From Flavobacteriales bacterium (GTDB lineage: Bacteria; Bacteroidota; Bacteroidia; NS11-12g; UBA955), in assembly GCA_002737705.1 (NCBI GenBank), contig NSIM01000005.1:74623-120701 (forward strand): a stretch of 46,079 nucleotides of DNA, in the 5' to 3' direction. This document shows positions 34,485 through 42,979 of the stretch, in pieces (the first letter of the stretch is position 1; every line of letters begins with the position of its first letter). The notes below the pieces were generated by a model. It did no database searches and was not told the DNA's origin. It saw only the letters and a list, made by a program, of their open reading frames with translations. Both the position numbers and the translations under genes were made by a program.

Positions 34485-35739
34485 ATACCTCCGTTTTCTG
34501 GTTTTCCTTCCCAATATTAATCCTTTCTCGGCATTGTTTAGTTCAGAAATTTTCCCCTGGGGGGTATTGTTCGGGCAAAGTGCTGGCTTTGGCATTCCCA
34601 AGCGCTATATTCATTTTTTGGCTTATGTGACTCTCTCCGGTGTCCTGGTGTTTTTTTTGGGCAAATCAGACCTGATGGGAACCAGCAGGGCGGCCTCGGC
34701 TTTGGTAAATGCCACCCTGCCCTTGGGCATCATTTTGTTATTGGATGACGATTTTTTGGCTGGCTTAAACAAAGCTTTTCACGCAGTATTCTATTTTCAT
34801 TTGGTCTTGATACCCATACAATATTTGGGATGGTTTCCGCATTTTTTAACACCTTTTTTTGGCTTTTTTATTGAACGGTTTACGTCGGTATCTACTGGTG
34901 ATGGTCGGGGGGTTGCCGGCTTGTTTGCAGAACCCAGTTATTTGGGCATTGCCATGATGTATTTCCCCATCTACAAAATCATCCACGACGATCTAAAAAA
35001 AGGCGATACACTGTGGCGTTTGTGGATTTGGGTTGCTGTCGTATACGAAGTATTGCTTATTCGCTCGGTTACCGGAACCGTATTTTTGTGCATTTATTTA
35101 CTCAGTACCCAATCTGCCAAACGCATCCTTCCAATACTGGGTATTTCCTTTGTTGCCTTGCTGCTTTTTTTGGGTATCAGCAAAGGACTCGACCAATTGC
35201 CACGACCGCTTGAAATATGGTACCAAATTATCTACCAAGGAGAATACAAAAACTTATATGGCTTTTTGCTGCACGAATCGGGTTTTCGGTTGGTGAGTAT
35301 TTTGGGTTCCTATTCTTATGGGGTTCTTCATTTGTTGGGCTCCGGCATAGGGTTATGGGGCCCTGCCAGTATCGTGGCTTTAGACAACGTGGGTATACCC
35401 GCTACCGATTTTGGTTTTTTTGTAACCTGGTATGGCGGTGTATTTGAAGGGGTAAGACCCACTGCGATTGTGGCCGATATAATGCTCGAATGTGGCTTGG
35501 TCGGCACCCTTCTTTTTGGGCGATTCTTACTACCCTTTATTCGGGTCAAAGAACTTTGGTCTATCCCCGAAGCACGGTCTTTACTCATTATTTTTTTGTT
35601 CAATATTCTCTTTTTGGGAAATATCGGTGACCCCACCCCTTTCGTTTTCTTGGGACTCACCCTAAGAAAAATTATGGGCGCAGAACAAGCCCGCAGCCTA
35701 TTTTTTACGCCCCCTAATATTCCAGTCGATGCACCATAA
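34465..35739 (+). CDS. Wzy-like polysaccharide polymerase candidate
   Basis: A 424-residue membrane protein with ten or more hydrophobic helices. The stretch DGRGVAGLFAEPSYLGIAMM (about residues 147-166) is the (R/G)xxGLFxEPSxLG motif recurring in O-antigen polymerases and related proteins. A large external loop follows near residues 240-330, as in Wzy proteins. Sequence similarity in this family is low, so the call rests on the motif, topology and position after a flippase. It would join repeat units at the periplasmic face. Its end overlaps the next gene by 11 bases. Confidence 0.7.
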   Translation: MKAFLFKYLRFLVFLPNINPFSALFSSEIFPWGVLFGQSAGFGIPKRYIHFLAYVTLSGVLVFFLGKSDLMGTSRAASALVNATLPLGIILLLDDDFLAGLNKAFHAVFYFHLVLIPIQYLGWFPHFLTPFFGFFIERFTSVSTGDGRGVAGLFAEPSYLGIAMMYFPIYKIIHDDLKKGDTLWRLWIWVAVVYEVLLIRSVTGTVFLCIYLLSTQSAKRILPILGISFVALLLFLGISKGLDQLPRPLEIWYQIIYQGEYKNLYGFLLHESGFRLVSILGSYSYGVLHLLGSGIGLWGPASIVALDNVGIPATDFGFFVTWYGGVFEGVRPTAIVADIMLECGLVGTLLFGRFLLPFIRVKELWSIPEARSLLIIFLFNILFLGNIGDPTPFVFLGLTLRKIMGAEQARSLFFTPPNIPVDAP

Positions 35740-38287
35740 GGACGGGGTTTGTATTGTATTGTGTTTTCACAACGAAGAAGCCAATTTGCCCCAAGCTGTG
35801 GCCGGTATTGTGTCGCAAACACATATTCATTGGCGACTGGTTTTGGTTGATGATGGATCGAGCGATGGGAGCAGCCATTGGGCGATGGAACAATCGAAAA
35901 AAGATCCACGGATTCAGGTTTTACGCGTATGGCCCCAAAAGGGCATATCTGCTGCCCGCAACGCGGGCATGAATCAATGTGTAAACCGCTACTTGGCTTT
36001 CTGCGATGCCGACGATGTATGGATGCCCTATAAATTGGAAAAGCAATTGGAAGCACTGCAAACAAAAAATGCCAGTATCTGCCACACCAATACCTGGTAT
36101 GTAGATGCAACAACAGGGTTTCAGTCCAAACCCACCCAACTGCCAAAACACATCACTTACAAGCGTTTGTTGATGGGAAATCCCTTGGGTTTTAGCACCC
36201 TACTGCTAGACAAACAAGCCCTCCGAATACCACTATTTCCCATTTTACCCGCAGGCATTATTCATGAGGATTATGCATTTTTAATTACCCTTTTTAAGAC
36301 CCAAGACGAACCCCATGAAATCGGTACAAGTGGAAGCGGTCCAGGTGGAAGCGGTCGGGAAGCTTGCATCTTTGCCCCAACGATAGCATTGGTAGAAACT
36401 CCCTGCGTTCGCATCGGACTCAGCGCACAGGGGCGTGCAGCTCAAAAAGGCAGGGCCTTGCGTTCACAGGCGTATATCCTAAAACACTATGCCGGCATAT
36501 CTCCCATTAGAATTATTGTATATTTGTTTAGTTATTTTTATCTCGCTATGAAAAAAAGACGTTCAGCGACTCTCATTCACATGGTAAAACAAGGATTTGT
36601 GTTTGGCATTTTACTTCGCTGTATACTAAATCTACAAGCCCAAACTGTGTCTGTAGGAATGCCTTATTTCGAAGACCGTTTAAGGTGTTTGCAATTGATG
36701 CAAGTATTGGACAGCAATGTGAGTTTTTGCAACCGCCCTATCGATTACCGCCATGGTCTTTCGTTACATACACTCTATTTTAATGACACAAACATTACCC
36801 CTTTTGATACGGCACACTACCATGGACGCCTAGCATTCAAAAAAATCCGCACCTATATTCAGGCTCTGCCCTTGGTATTAAAACTTAAATATGATACCCA
36901 CCATCCTTTTGGTTGGTCTGATGGGCCCATGATTCCGAATGTGGGGGCACAATATTATGTAAATGCCGGGTTTGAAATTGTGAGTCCCTTTCTTGATATT
37001 CGGATTGCCCCTGAATTGGTAAAAGCCCAAAATAAAGACTTTCAAAACCCCCCATACAGGCCTGGTGGTATTGATTTGATAGACCGTTTTGGCACCAAAC
37101 CCTATCAACAATTATTTTGGGGTCAAAGCCATGTGCGCCTGAATCTTGGTCCCATATCTACCGGATTGTCAAATGAAAATTTATGGTGGGGTCCTGGTAA
37201 AAAAGCCGCTATTCTGATGAGCAACAATGCCCCCGGTTTTGCCCATGGGTTTATCAGTACAAACCGCCCGATAAAAACTCCCTATGGCAGTTTTGAATTT
37301 CAATTGGTTGGTGGAAACCTCAAACCCTCAGGCTACTCGATTCCAACCACTCCCACCCAAGGAGAATGGCCCTATATTAGTGCCGCAGACAACCAAGTGA
37401 TCCCCAAAGAAAAACTCTATGACCGGGCTTTTAGTGGCTATTGTATCACCGTTCAACCCACACTAACCCCAGGACTTTTTTTGGGGTTTCAACGGGCACG
37501 ATTGTCGGATACCATTGCCAGTAAACAGGCCTATTTGGCTGTTCTTTCGAGCAAATTTGCACCCAAAGACGAGTATTATGGTTTGAACCGTATTGAAAAT
37601 GCCAACCAGTTGGTTACCATCTCTGCCCGGTATTTGTTTGCTGCCTCTCATGCCGAAATCTATGTTGAATGGGGTCGGGAAGACTGGGCCTGGGATATCG
37701 AAGATTTCTTAACCCAACCCGAAGTATCGAGGGCTTACTTACTGGGATTTGCCAAGGTATACCCAATAAACAGCACAAAATATCTCAGCTTCAGCGGCGA
37801 ATTTACCAATATCCAAGCCCCTTTTGTGTCGTATTCACGACAGAAGGGATACAGTTTTTATACCCATTCATCGGTGGGATATACCCACCAGGGACAGGTT
37901 ATGGGTGCAGGCATTGGTCCTGGAAGCAATATGCAAAGTATCGAATTTTCTGCAAATGATGGGTATAAGTCTAAGGGTGTTCGCATTGAAAGGGTTGTGC
38001 ACAATATAGACCAATTGTATTGGCGGATGGAGGCTTGGAAATTGCCCAACGCCAACCCCAACAAAGTAGACGATTCCAAAAACTTTGTAGACATTTGCCT
38101 CACAGGATTCAAACAATTTTTCGTACACAAAGCCATTGTAAATTACAAACTCGTTGTGATGAAAACCTATAACTACAATTGGTGGTATTTGTCGCCAAAG
38201 GACGGGGGTAGAGATGGTCCCTTTCGCTTCAAGGGGAAAAACCTGTGGTCTTGGGGTGCGGAGGTGTCTTGGATTCAACGCTTTTAA
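35729..38287 (+). CDS. Fusion of glycosyltransferase family 2 and Wzi-like outer-membrane capsule protein
   Basis: An 852-residue single frame. Residues 1-273 are a complete GT2: GVCIVLCFHNEEANLPQAV, LVDDGSSDGS, AFCDADDVWMP (DxD) and IIHEDYAFL. A Gly/Ser insertion (GTSGSGPGGSG) lies near residue 200. From Met274 a signal-like segment appears (KKRR, then QGFVFGILLRCILNLQAQ), followed by about 550 residues like Wzi/capsule-assembly proteins: SNENLWWGPGKKAAILMSNN, YGLNRIENANQLVTISARYL, YVEWGREDWAWD. Cytoplasmic and outer-membrane modules on one chain make no topological sense unless the signal is cleaved or an internal start is used; ATGs at 36548 and 36581 are candidates. Loss of a GT2 stop codon would explain it. 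Confidence 0.85.
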   Translation: MHHKDGVCIVLCFHNEEANLPQAVAGIVSQTHIHWRLVLVDDGSSDGSSHWAMEQSKKDPRIQVLRVWPQKGISAARNAGMNQCVNRYLAFCDADDVWMPYKLEKQLEALQTKNASICHTNTWYVDATTGFQSKPTQLPKHITYKRLLMGNPLGFSTLLLDKQALRIPLFPILPAGIIHEDYAFLITLFKTQDEPHEIGTSGSGPGGSGREACIFAPTIALVETPCVRIGLSAQGRAAQKGRALRSQAYILKHYAGISPIRIIVYLFSYFYLAMKKRRSATLIHMVKQGFVFGILLRCILNLQAQTVSVGMPYFEDRLRCLQLMQVLDSNVSFCNRPIDYRHGLSLHTLYFNDTNITPFDTAHYHGRLAFKKIRTYIQALPLVLKLKYDTHHPFGWSDGPMIPNVGAQYYVNAGFEIVSPFLDIRIAPELVKAQNKDFQNPPYRPGGIDLIDRFGTKPYQQLFWGQSHVRLNLGPISTGLSNENLWWGPGKKAAILMSNNAPGFAHGFISTNRPIKTPYGSFEFQLVGGNLKPSGYSIPTTPTQGEWPYISAADNQVIPKEKLYDRAFSGYCITVQPTLTPGLFLGFQRARLSDTIASKQAYLAVLSSKFAPKDEYYGLNRIENANQLVTISARYLFAASHAEIYVEWGREDWAWDIEDFLTQPEVSRAYLLGFAKVYPINSTKYLSFSGEFTNIQAPFVSYSRQKGYSFYTHSSVGYTHQGQVMGAGIGPGSNMQSIEFSANDGYKSKGVRIERVVHNIDQLYWRMEAWKLPNANPNKVDDSKNFVDICLTGFKQFFVHKAIVNYKLVVMKTYNYNWWYLSPKDGGRDGPFRFKGKNLWSWGAEVSWIQRF

Positions 38288-38299
38288 TACTGTTACTAT

Positions 38300-40735
38300 A
38301 TGAAAAAACTTTTTTTTATACTTTTATGCATAGGTTTTCTCTCTCCTGTGTGGAGCCAAGATTTTTTCTTCAGTAAGAACCTGGCCGACATCAAAGTAGA
38401 ACAACTTACAGAACTACAAATTCAACAGTATAAAAGGCAAATACAAAACGCAAACCTCACCGAAATGCAGGCTACAGAGTTGGCCAAGAAAAGGGGTATG
38501 TCTGAAGATGAAATTCAAAAACTGAAAGACCGCATGTCGGTGCTCGATATTTTAAGTGGTACTGCCTTTTCAAAAGAACAGTCTACACTAAAAAGACAAG
38601 ATACGGCAGGGGTTTCAGACAATATTGTTAATCGCAAAGCAACCCCGTTAATCGAAAAAATATTTGGTTCGGATTTGTTTGCCAATGCCCAAATGACGTT
38701 TAATCCCAACCTGAGCATTGCCACCCCAGAAAATTACGAATTGGGAACTGGTGATGTAATCAATATATTGGTGTATGGCTACCAAGAGGCATCATACCAA
38801 CTCACCATCACAAAAGATGGGTTTGTAAATATTCCCCGAATTGGTGTTGTTACTCTCAATGGATTGAGCATCAAGGCAGCCAAGGTTTTGCTTAAGAAAA
38901 AATTCATTCAAAATGGGTATGCAAGCCTGGGCAATGGCCAATCTCAACTGGCGCTCAATTTGGAAAACATCCGAAGCATTCATGTTACTGTCATCGGTGC
39001 CAACCACTCTGGAAATTATATGCTTCCTGCGGTTGCCACCGTATTTCATGCCCTGTATGTAAGCCAAGGACCTGCTCCCAATGGTTCTTACCGCAATATA
39101 CAACTCATCCGCAATGGAATACTAAAACAAACCATCGATTTATATCCCTTGCTTTGCCGTGGCGACAACAGTGCCGATATTGGTTTGCGTGATGGCGACA
39201 TTCTCTATATTCCATTGTATTTGTCTCGTATTAGCATAGCAGGTCAAGTAAAACGAACCGGATTGTTTGAGTTATTGCCAAAAGAAAGCCTAGAAAATCT
39301 CCTTTACTATGCGGGTGGATTCAACGAAATCGCCTACAAAAATCACCTCTATATCGAACAGTTAACCTCCAAAGAACTGCGTGTACAAGACGTGTATACA
39401 GATTCTTTTGTCAGTTTTATGCCCCAATCGGGCGACAAAATCTTTGTCTCTGGTATTCTAAACCGTTTCCAGAACCAAACCTGTATTATGGGAAACGTAA
39501 AGCGTCAAGGGAAATATGAATTTACTGATGGCATGCGGTTGTCTGATCTTATTGCAAAGGCCGACGGATTAAAGGAAAATGCCTTGACCAACCGTGCCCT
39601 TATCATTCGAAAAGGATTTGATCACAAACTGCAATATCATCATTTTAACCCTCTTTTGGCAATACGCAAGGATCCATTGCACGACCTGTTGCTCCAAAAT
39701 TTAGATTCAGTGGTCATTGAAGACCAACAAATAACAAACCCCCTACAATTTGTCGAAATTTTGGGTGAAGTAAATAACCCAGGCACTTTTTTACATGGAG
39801 AAAATCTTTGCTTAAAGGATGCTCTGTTTTTGGCCAATGGATTTACCCAGTATGCCAATATTCGGGATATCGAGGTATACCGCCATGTGGTTGCAGAACC
39901 ATCAGATGGCAATACCATAACACGCCTGATGACGCCAATTTTAGATACGCTCAAATCTGTATCTCAAGAACTGATTCTCTTGCCCAGCGACATTATTGTG
40001 GTTCGAAAAAAAACAAATGGGATTTCTCTGGGTACGGTATATATTGAGGGTGCAGTTTCGAATGCGGGTAGCTATCCTATCTTAAACAATCGGTTTGGCC
40101 TACTCCAATTGCTGCAGCAATTGGGCAAAGCAGATGCTTCCTTAGACCCCAATGGCATATATATAATCAGAAAAAAAGATATGACCGCAAACCCCGATTT
40201 GCTCACAAAAAAAATAAAACTCCCTGTTTCTCTGGTGAGCGGTTTGTATGATTCAGTGGCGCAAAAACCTGAATGGGCAAATTTGCAAAAACAAAAAACC
40301 CTCCTAATTTCGGTTGATTATAAGAAATTGCTATCGGGTAGAAAAAAATTCGATATTGTGCTTTTAAACCAAGACAAGATCGTGCTTGGCAAGTTTTCAA
40401 ATACGGTTACATTGTTGGATGGAATTCAAAACCCGACCGTATTGACATACAGAAAACACAGACGCGCCGATTATTTTATTGACAGGGCGGGGGGCTTTTC
40501 CGAGAACAGCATTCGAAAACAAACCTATGTTGTCTATCCCAATGGCAAATCAATAAAAGCCAAGCATTTTTTGTTTATTGTTTGGTATCCCAGAATGGTT
40601 TCTGGCAGTTTGGTCATCGTTCCAGAAAAAGACCTGTCTACAGTCCAAACCTCTATGGAGCCCAGTGTAAAAGTTGCCCTGTTTAGCATCATTTCATCCA
40701 CCCTCACCATGATGTATCAGGTTTTAACCAAATGA
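38300..40735 (+). CDS. SLBB-domain polysaccharide export protein (Wza-like)
   Basis: An 811-residue exported protein with signal peptide (1-19, GFLSPVWSQ). After an Arg/Lys/Gln-rich helical region it has the export domain (NYELGTGDVINILVYGYQ, about 147-164) and then five or so SLBB repeats (IHVTVIGANHSGNYML, ISIAGQVKRTGLFELLP, TCIMGNVKRQGKYEFTD, VEILGEVNNPGTFLHGEN, VYIEGAVSNAGSYPILN). The C-terminal helix (VALFSIISSTLTMMYQVL) could cross the outer membrane. Such multi-SLBB proteins replace Wza in Bacteroidota. It follows the Wzi-like segment by 12 bases, consistent with joint function in export. Confidence 0.92.
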   Translation: MKKLFFILLCIGFLSPVWSQDFFFSKNLADIKVEQLTELQIQQYKRQIQNANLTEMQATELAKKRGMSEDEIQKLKDRMSVLDILSGTAFSKEQSTLKRQDTAGVSDNIVNRKATPLIEKIFGSDLFANAQMTFNPNLSIATPENYELGTGDVINILVYGYQEASYQLTITKDGFVNIPRIGVVTLNGLSIKAAKVLLKKKFIQNGYASLGNGQSQLALNLENIRSIHVTVIGANHSGNYMLPAVATVFHALYVSQGPAPNGSYRNIQLIRNGILKQTIDLYPLLCRGDNSADIGLRDGDILYIPLYLSRISIAGQVKRTGLFELLPKESLENLLYYAGGFNEIAYKNHLYIEQLTSKELRVQDVYTDSFVSFMPQSGDKIFVSGILNRFQNQTCIMGNVKRQGKYEFTDGMRLSDLIAKADGLKENALTNRALIIRKGFDHKLQYHHFNPLLAIRKDPLHDLLLQNLDSVVIEDQQITNPLQFVEILGEVNNPGTFLHGENLCLKDALFLANGFTQYANIRDIEVYRHVVAEPSDGNTITRLMTPILDTLKSVSQELILLPSDIIVVRKKTNGISLGTVYIEGAVSNAGSYPILNNRFGLLQLLQQLGKADASLDPNGIYIIRKKDMTANPDLLTKKIKLPVSLVSGLYDSVAQKPEWANLQKQKTLLISVDYKKLLSGRKKFDIVLLNQDKIVLGKFSNTVTLLDGIQNPTVLTYRKHRRADYFIDRAGGFSENSIRKQTYVVYPNGKSIKAKHFLFIVWYPRMVSGSLVIVPEKDLSTVQTSMEPSVKVALFSIISSTLTMMYQVLTK

Positions 40736-42027
40736 CCGCTCTGGCCCCGGCCCGCTATAGGATACCCCTTTCCAAATTGTTTTTTGGTAGTCCGCCGGCA
40801 CTGAGGCAAGCATTGGCATTGGCTCCCTCAGACCTTTGTGTATATGGCAGTTCTTGGGTACGTGTATTGCAATCACTTTTGATTGCCGCCAAACTCCATT
40901 CTGATCCCTTACAGTGCAGCAAAAATCTCGTGGTATTGCCGGCCTACAGTTGCAACGAATTTAGCAAAGCCATCCTTCTTGCAGGCTTGCAACCCGTTTA
41001 TGCCCCTGTCAATGCAGAAGGACTGATGGAGGCGCAAGACGCCCTTCCGTTTATTACTGAACATACCCTCGCCTTATTGGCCTGTACCAATACCGGAATC
41101 GTGCCCGATATGGCTGCCCTCAAAACACTGTGCCAACACACGGGCATCTTGTTTATCGAAGACGCGGGCTATAGCCTGGGGGGCTTACAAGGCAATGAGA
41201 CATTGGGTAAGATTGGAGATTTTAGCATCACCAACCTCAGCGAAGGAAAAATGCTGCCGGTAGGCGGCGGACTTGTATTGTCGCTCAGTAAAGATTTGCA
41301 GCACAAAAAAATAGCCGATACACTCAGTGCACAAAGCAAAACATGGATGCCGCGCCCCCTGGGTATAGATTTTTTGCGTTTGTGTCTGTTTCATTTGGGT
41401 TCTTCCAATATGGGTATGGGTTTGTTTTACTGTCTAAAGGCATTGATCCCCTCGCTATCAAAACAAGTATTTAGTTTAGAATCTACCCGCAAATCGGAAT
41501 CGTATTCTCAAGGAGATATATCGGTAGAACCAAAAAACCAAGTCGAAGGCGAAATAAAGCCTGGACCAAACTCCTGGTCAAAAAAAACCCCCATCACTGC
41601 CGTCTGGACCCTCAACCCATTGCACCAGAAAGCCATCTTACAGCAAACTCTGTGGGGACTGTCTAGATTGGTTTCGCGCCGCATGGCGATTGGGTACCTG
41701 TCTTTGACCGCGGCCAATGGCCCAAGACAAAAAAAAGCCCAGTATTACCGGGCTCAATTGTCGGGTGCGTTTTACATGCCCAAAATCGAAAAATCGAATA
41801 TCTTGGTAAAACAGCCCATTCTCATTTCCCACACCCTGGGCGCCCAAAAACGGCTAGAACTCGAACGTTGGGGTATTGTCAAACAATATTCTAGCCAATG
41901 GGCTCAGGCAGGCAGCGATTTGATACATGCACAACGCTATTTTTTAGAGCAGTATAGCCTACCCGTTCATGAAGGGGTGAGCCAGTGGCATCAAAATCAA
42001 ATCATCGCCCTGTTGAAGGCACTGTAA
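40732..42027 (+). CDS. DegT/DnrJ/EryC1/StrS-like PLP enzyme
   Basis: A 431-residue fold-type I PLP protein, probably a sugar aminotransferase. VVLPAYSCNEFSKAILLAG is the entry motif after the first strand; FIEDAGYSLGG has the Asp (144) that pairs with the PLP ring nitrogen; FSITNLSEGKMLPVGGGLV has Lys173 as the likely Schiff-base residue. The motif differs from classical DegT (KxLTTGEGG), so a relative with another reaction is possible. Residues about 240-285 are a Ser/Glu/Lys-rich insertion. It shares four bases (ATGA) with the export gene. With the CapD-type dehydratase nearby it could make a 4-amino sugar; that is inference. Confidence 0.75.
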   Translation: MTALAPARYRIPLSKLFFGSPPALRQALALAPSDLCVYGSSWVRVLQSLLIAAKLHSDPLQCSKNLVVLPAYSCNEFSKAILLAGLQPVYAPVNAEGLMEAQDALPFITEHTLALLACTNTGIVPDMAALKTLCQHTGILFIEDAGYSLGGLQGNETLGKIGDFSITNLSEGKMLPVGGGLVLSLSKDLQHKKIADTLSAQSKTWMPRPLGIDFLRLCLFHLGSSNMGMGLFYCLKALIPSLSKQVFSLESTRKSESYSQGDISVEPKNQVEGEIKPGPNSWSKKTPITAVWTLNPLHQKAILQQTLWGLSRLVSRRMAIGYLSLTAANGPRQKKAQYYRAQLSGAFYMPKIEKSNILVKQPILISHTLGAQKRLELERWGIVKQYSSQWAQAGSDLIHAQRYFLEQYSLPVHEGVSQWHQNQIIALLKAL

Positions 42028-42071
42028 ATTATTAGACGGTTCTTGGCGATTGCTTGTACCGGCAGCCAGCA

Positions 42072-42121
42072 AAAGTGCATGCAACAAAAGGGTGGGTCCA
42101 TTGCCCGTAACCATGCACTTT
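42072..42121. terminator. Bidirectional stem-loop between convergent operons
   Basis: A perfect 10-base inverted repeat (AAAGTGCATG at 42072-42081, CATGCACTTT at 42112-42121) with a 30-base loop. It lies between the ends of the DegT-like and FkbM genes; the right arm overlaps the FkbM stop. A-rich and T-rich edges could serve termination in both directions, but there is no long T run. Confidence 0.4.
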
Positions 42122-42827
42122 AAGCTTTAAAAAAAATGGCATTCAGGTACATTACCTCACCATCGATGAGGGAGGTATCTTGGTCATATACCCCTTTAAA
42201 AGAAAACCCCAAAGAATGAATTACGGTATATAGGTCATGAAAATTGCATTCTCCACCAAATTGCCCTGGCTTAATTCCCATTTCGACCAAAAGAACATCT
42301 GCCCCAGAAATCAGTTGTAGTCCGCCCCGTATAACCCTGTCTTCGAAACCCTGCACATCAATCTTTACCAAAATGGGTTTGGCCAATTGGCGGATGTCTA
42401 GTACCGCATCCAAACACCGAATGTGAACCGTTTCTGAGCCCATGGTAGAAGAAATTTGTTTGTAATGCAGCAAGGAAGCCTCTCCAAAAGGCAACAGTGA
42501 CGAAGAATAATGCCAGGCATTGGTATGCATGCTGGCCTCTTCGGCCTTTTCTCCCAGGGCAAACGGATAGAGCGTAACACGGGTATTGGTGGCAAATCTT
42601 TTTTGCAAGCCCGCAAACACCTTGGCTTGGGGTTCGAATCCATATACCTGGGCTTGCTTGCAAATTTGTAAGAAAAAATCGATTGTATCACCGCTACTCG
42701 CACCAATATCGATGACAGTATTGATATTGCGCTTGGCAATCCAGTATTCCTTGGCCTTTCGAATTTTGGCATAGGGCTTCACCTCCATTCCAAAGGCATG
42801 TAAAACAGACAGAATGATTGCTTTCAT
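42120..42827 (-). CDS. FkbM-family methyltransferase
   Basis: A 235-residue SAM-dependent methyltransferase. NTVIDIGASSGDTIDFF (about 36-52) is motif I, VYGFEPQAKVFAGLQ motif II, ILVKIDVQGFEDRVIRGG the FkbM signature DVQGxE, and VLLVEMGIKPG the following strand. FkbM enzymes O-methylate sugars or polyketides; here a sugar of the exported polymer is the likely target. The frame is open for another 297 bases upstream, running into the 3' end of the CapD fusion gene, but that translation is low-complexity and unlike the family, so the ATG giving MKAIILSVLH is chosen. Confidence 0.9.
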   Translation of the reverse strand: MKAIILSVLHAFGMEVKPYAKIRKAKEYWIAKRNINTVIDIGASSGDTIDFFLQICKQAQVYGFEPQAKVFAGLQKRFATNTRVTLYPFALGEKAEEASMHTNAWHYSSSLLPFGEASLLHYKQISSTMGSETVHIRCLDAVLDIRQLAKPILVKIDVQGFEDRVIRGGLQLISGADVLLVEMGIKPGQFGGECNFHDLYTVIHSLGFSFKGVYDQDTSLIDGEVMYLNAIFFKA

Positions 42828-42872
42828 GGCATTCGTTAGTGGGGTTGGTTGATAGATCGCTTGGGAGCGGAA

Positions 42873-42974
42873 GGGGGCTAAAGTTGTCGTTTGTGTGGTT
42901 GGCAACAGATTGCCCGAGGGAGGTTTTGGACCGCTTACGGGCGGTAGGGGGCCAAAGTTGTGGTTTGTGTGGTT
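42873..42974. repeat. 28-base direct repeat in the FkbM upstream spacer
   Basis: 42873-42900 and 42947-42974 match in 26 of 28 bases (GGGGGCTAAAGTTGTCGTTT versus GGGGGCCAAAGTTGTGGTTT, then TGTGGTT in full). They are 74 bases apart in the 152-base spacer between the CapD fusion and FkbM, which holds no gene. Confidence 0.85.
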
Positions 42975-42979
42975 TTCTG

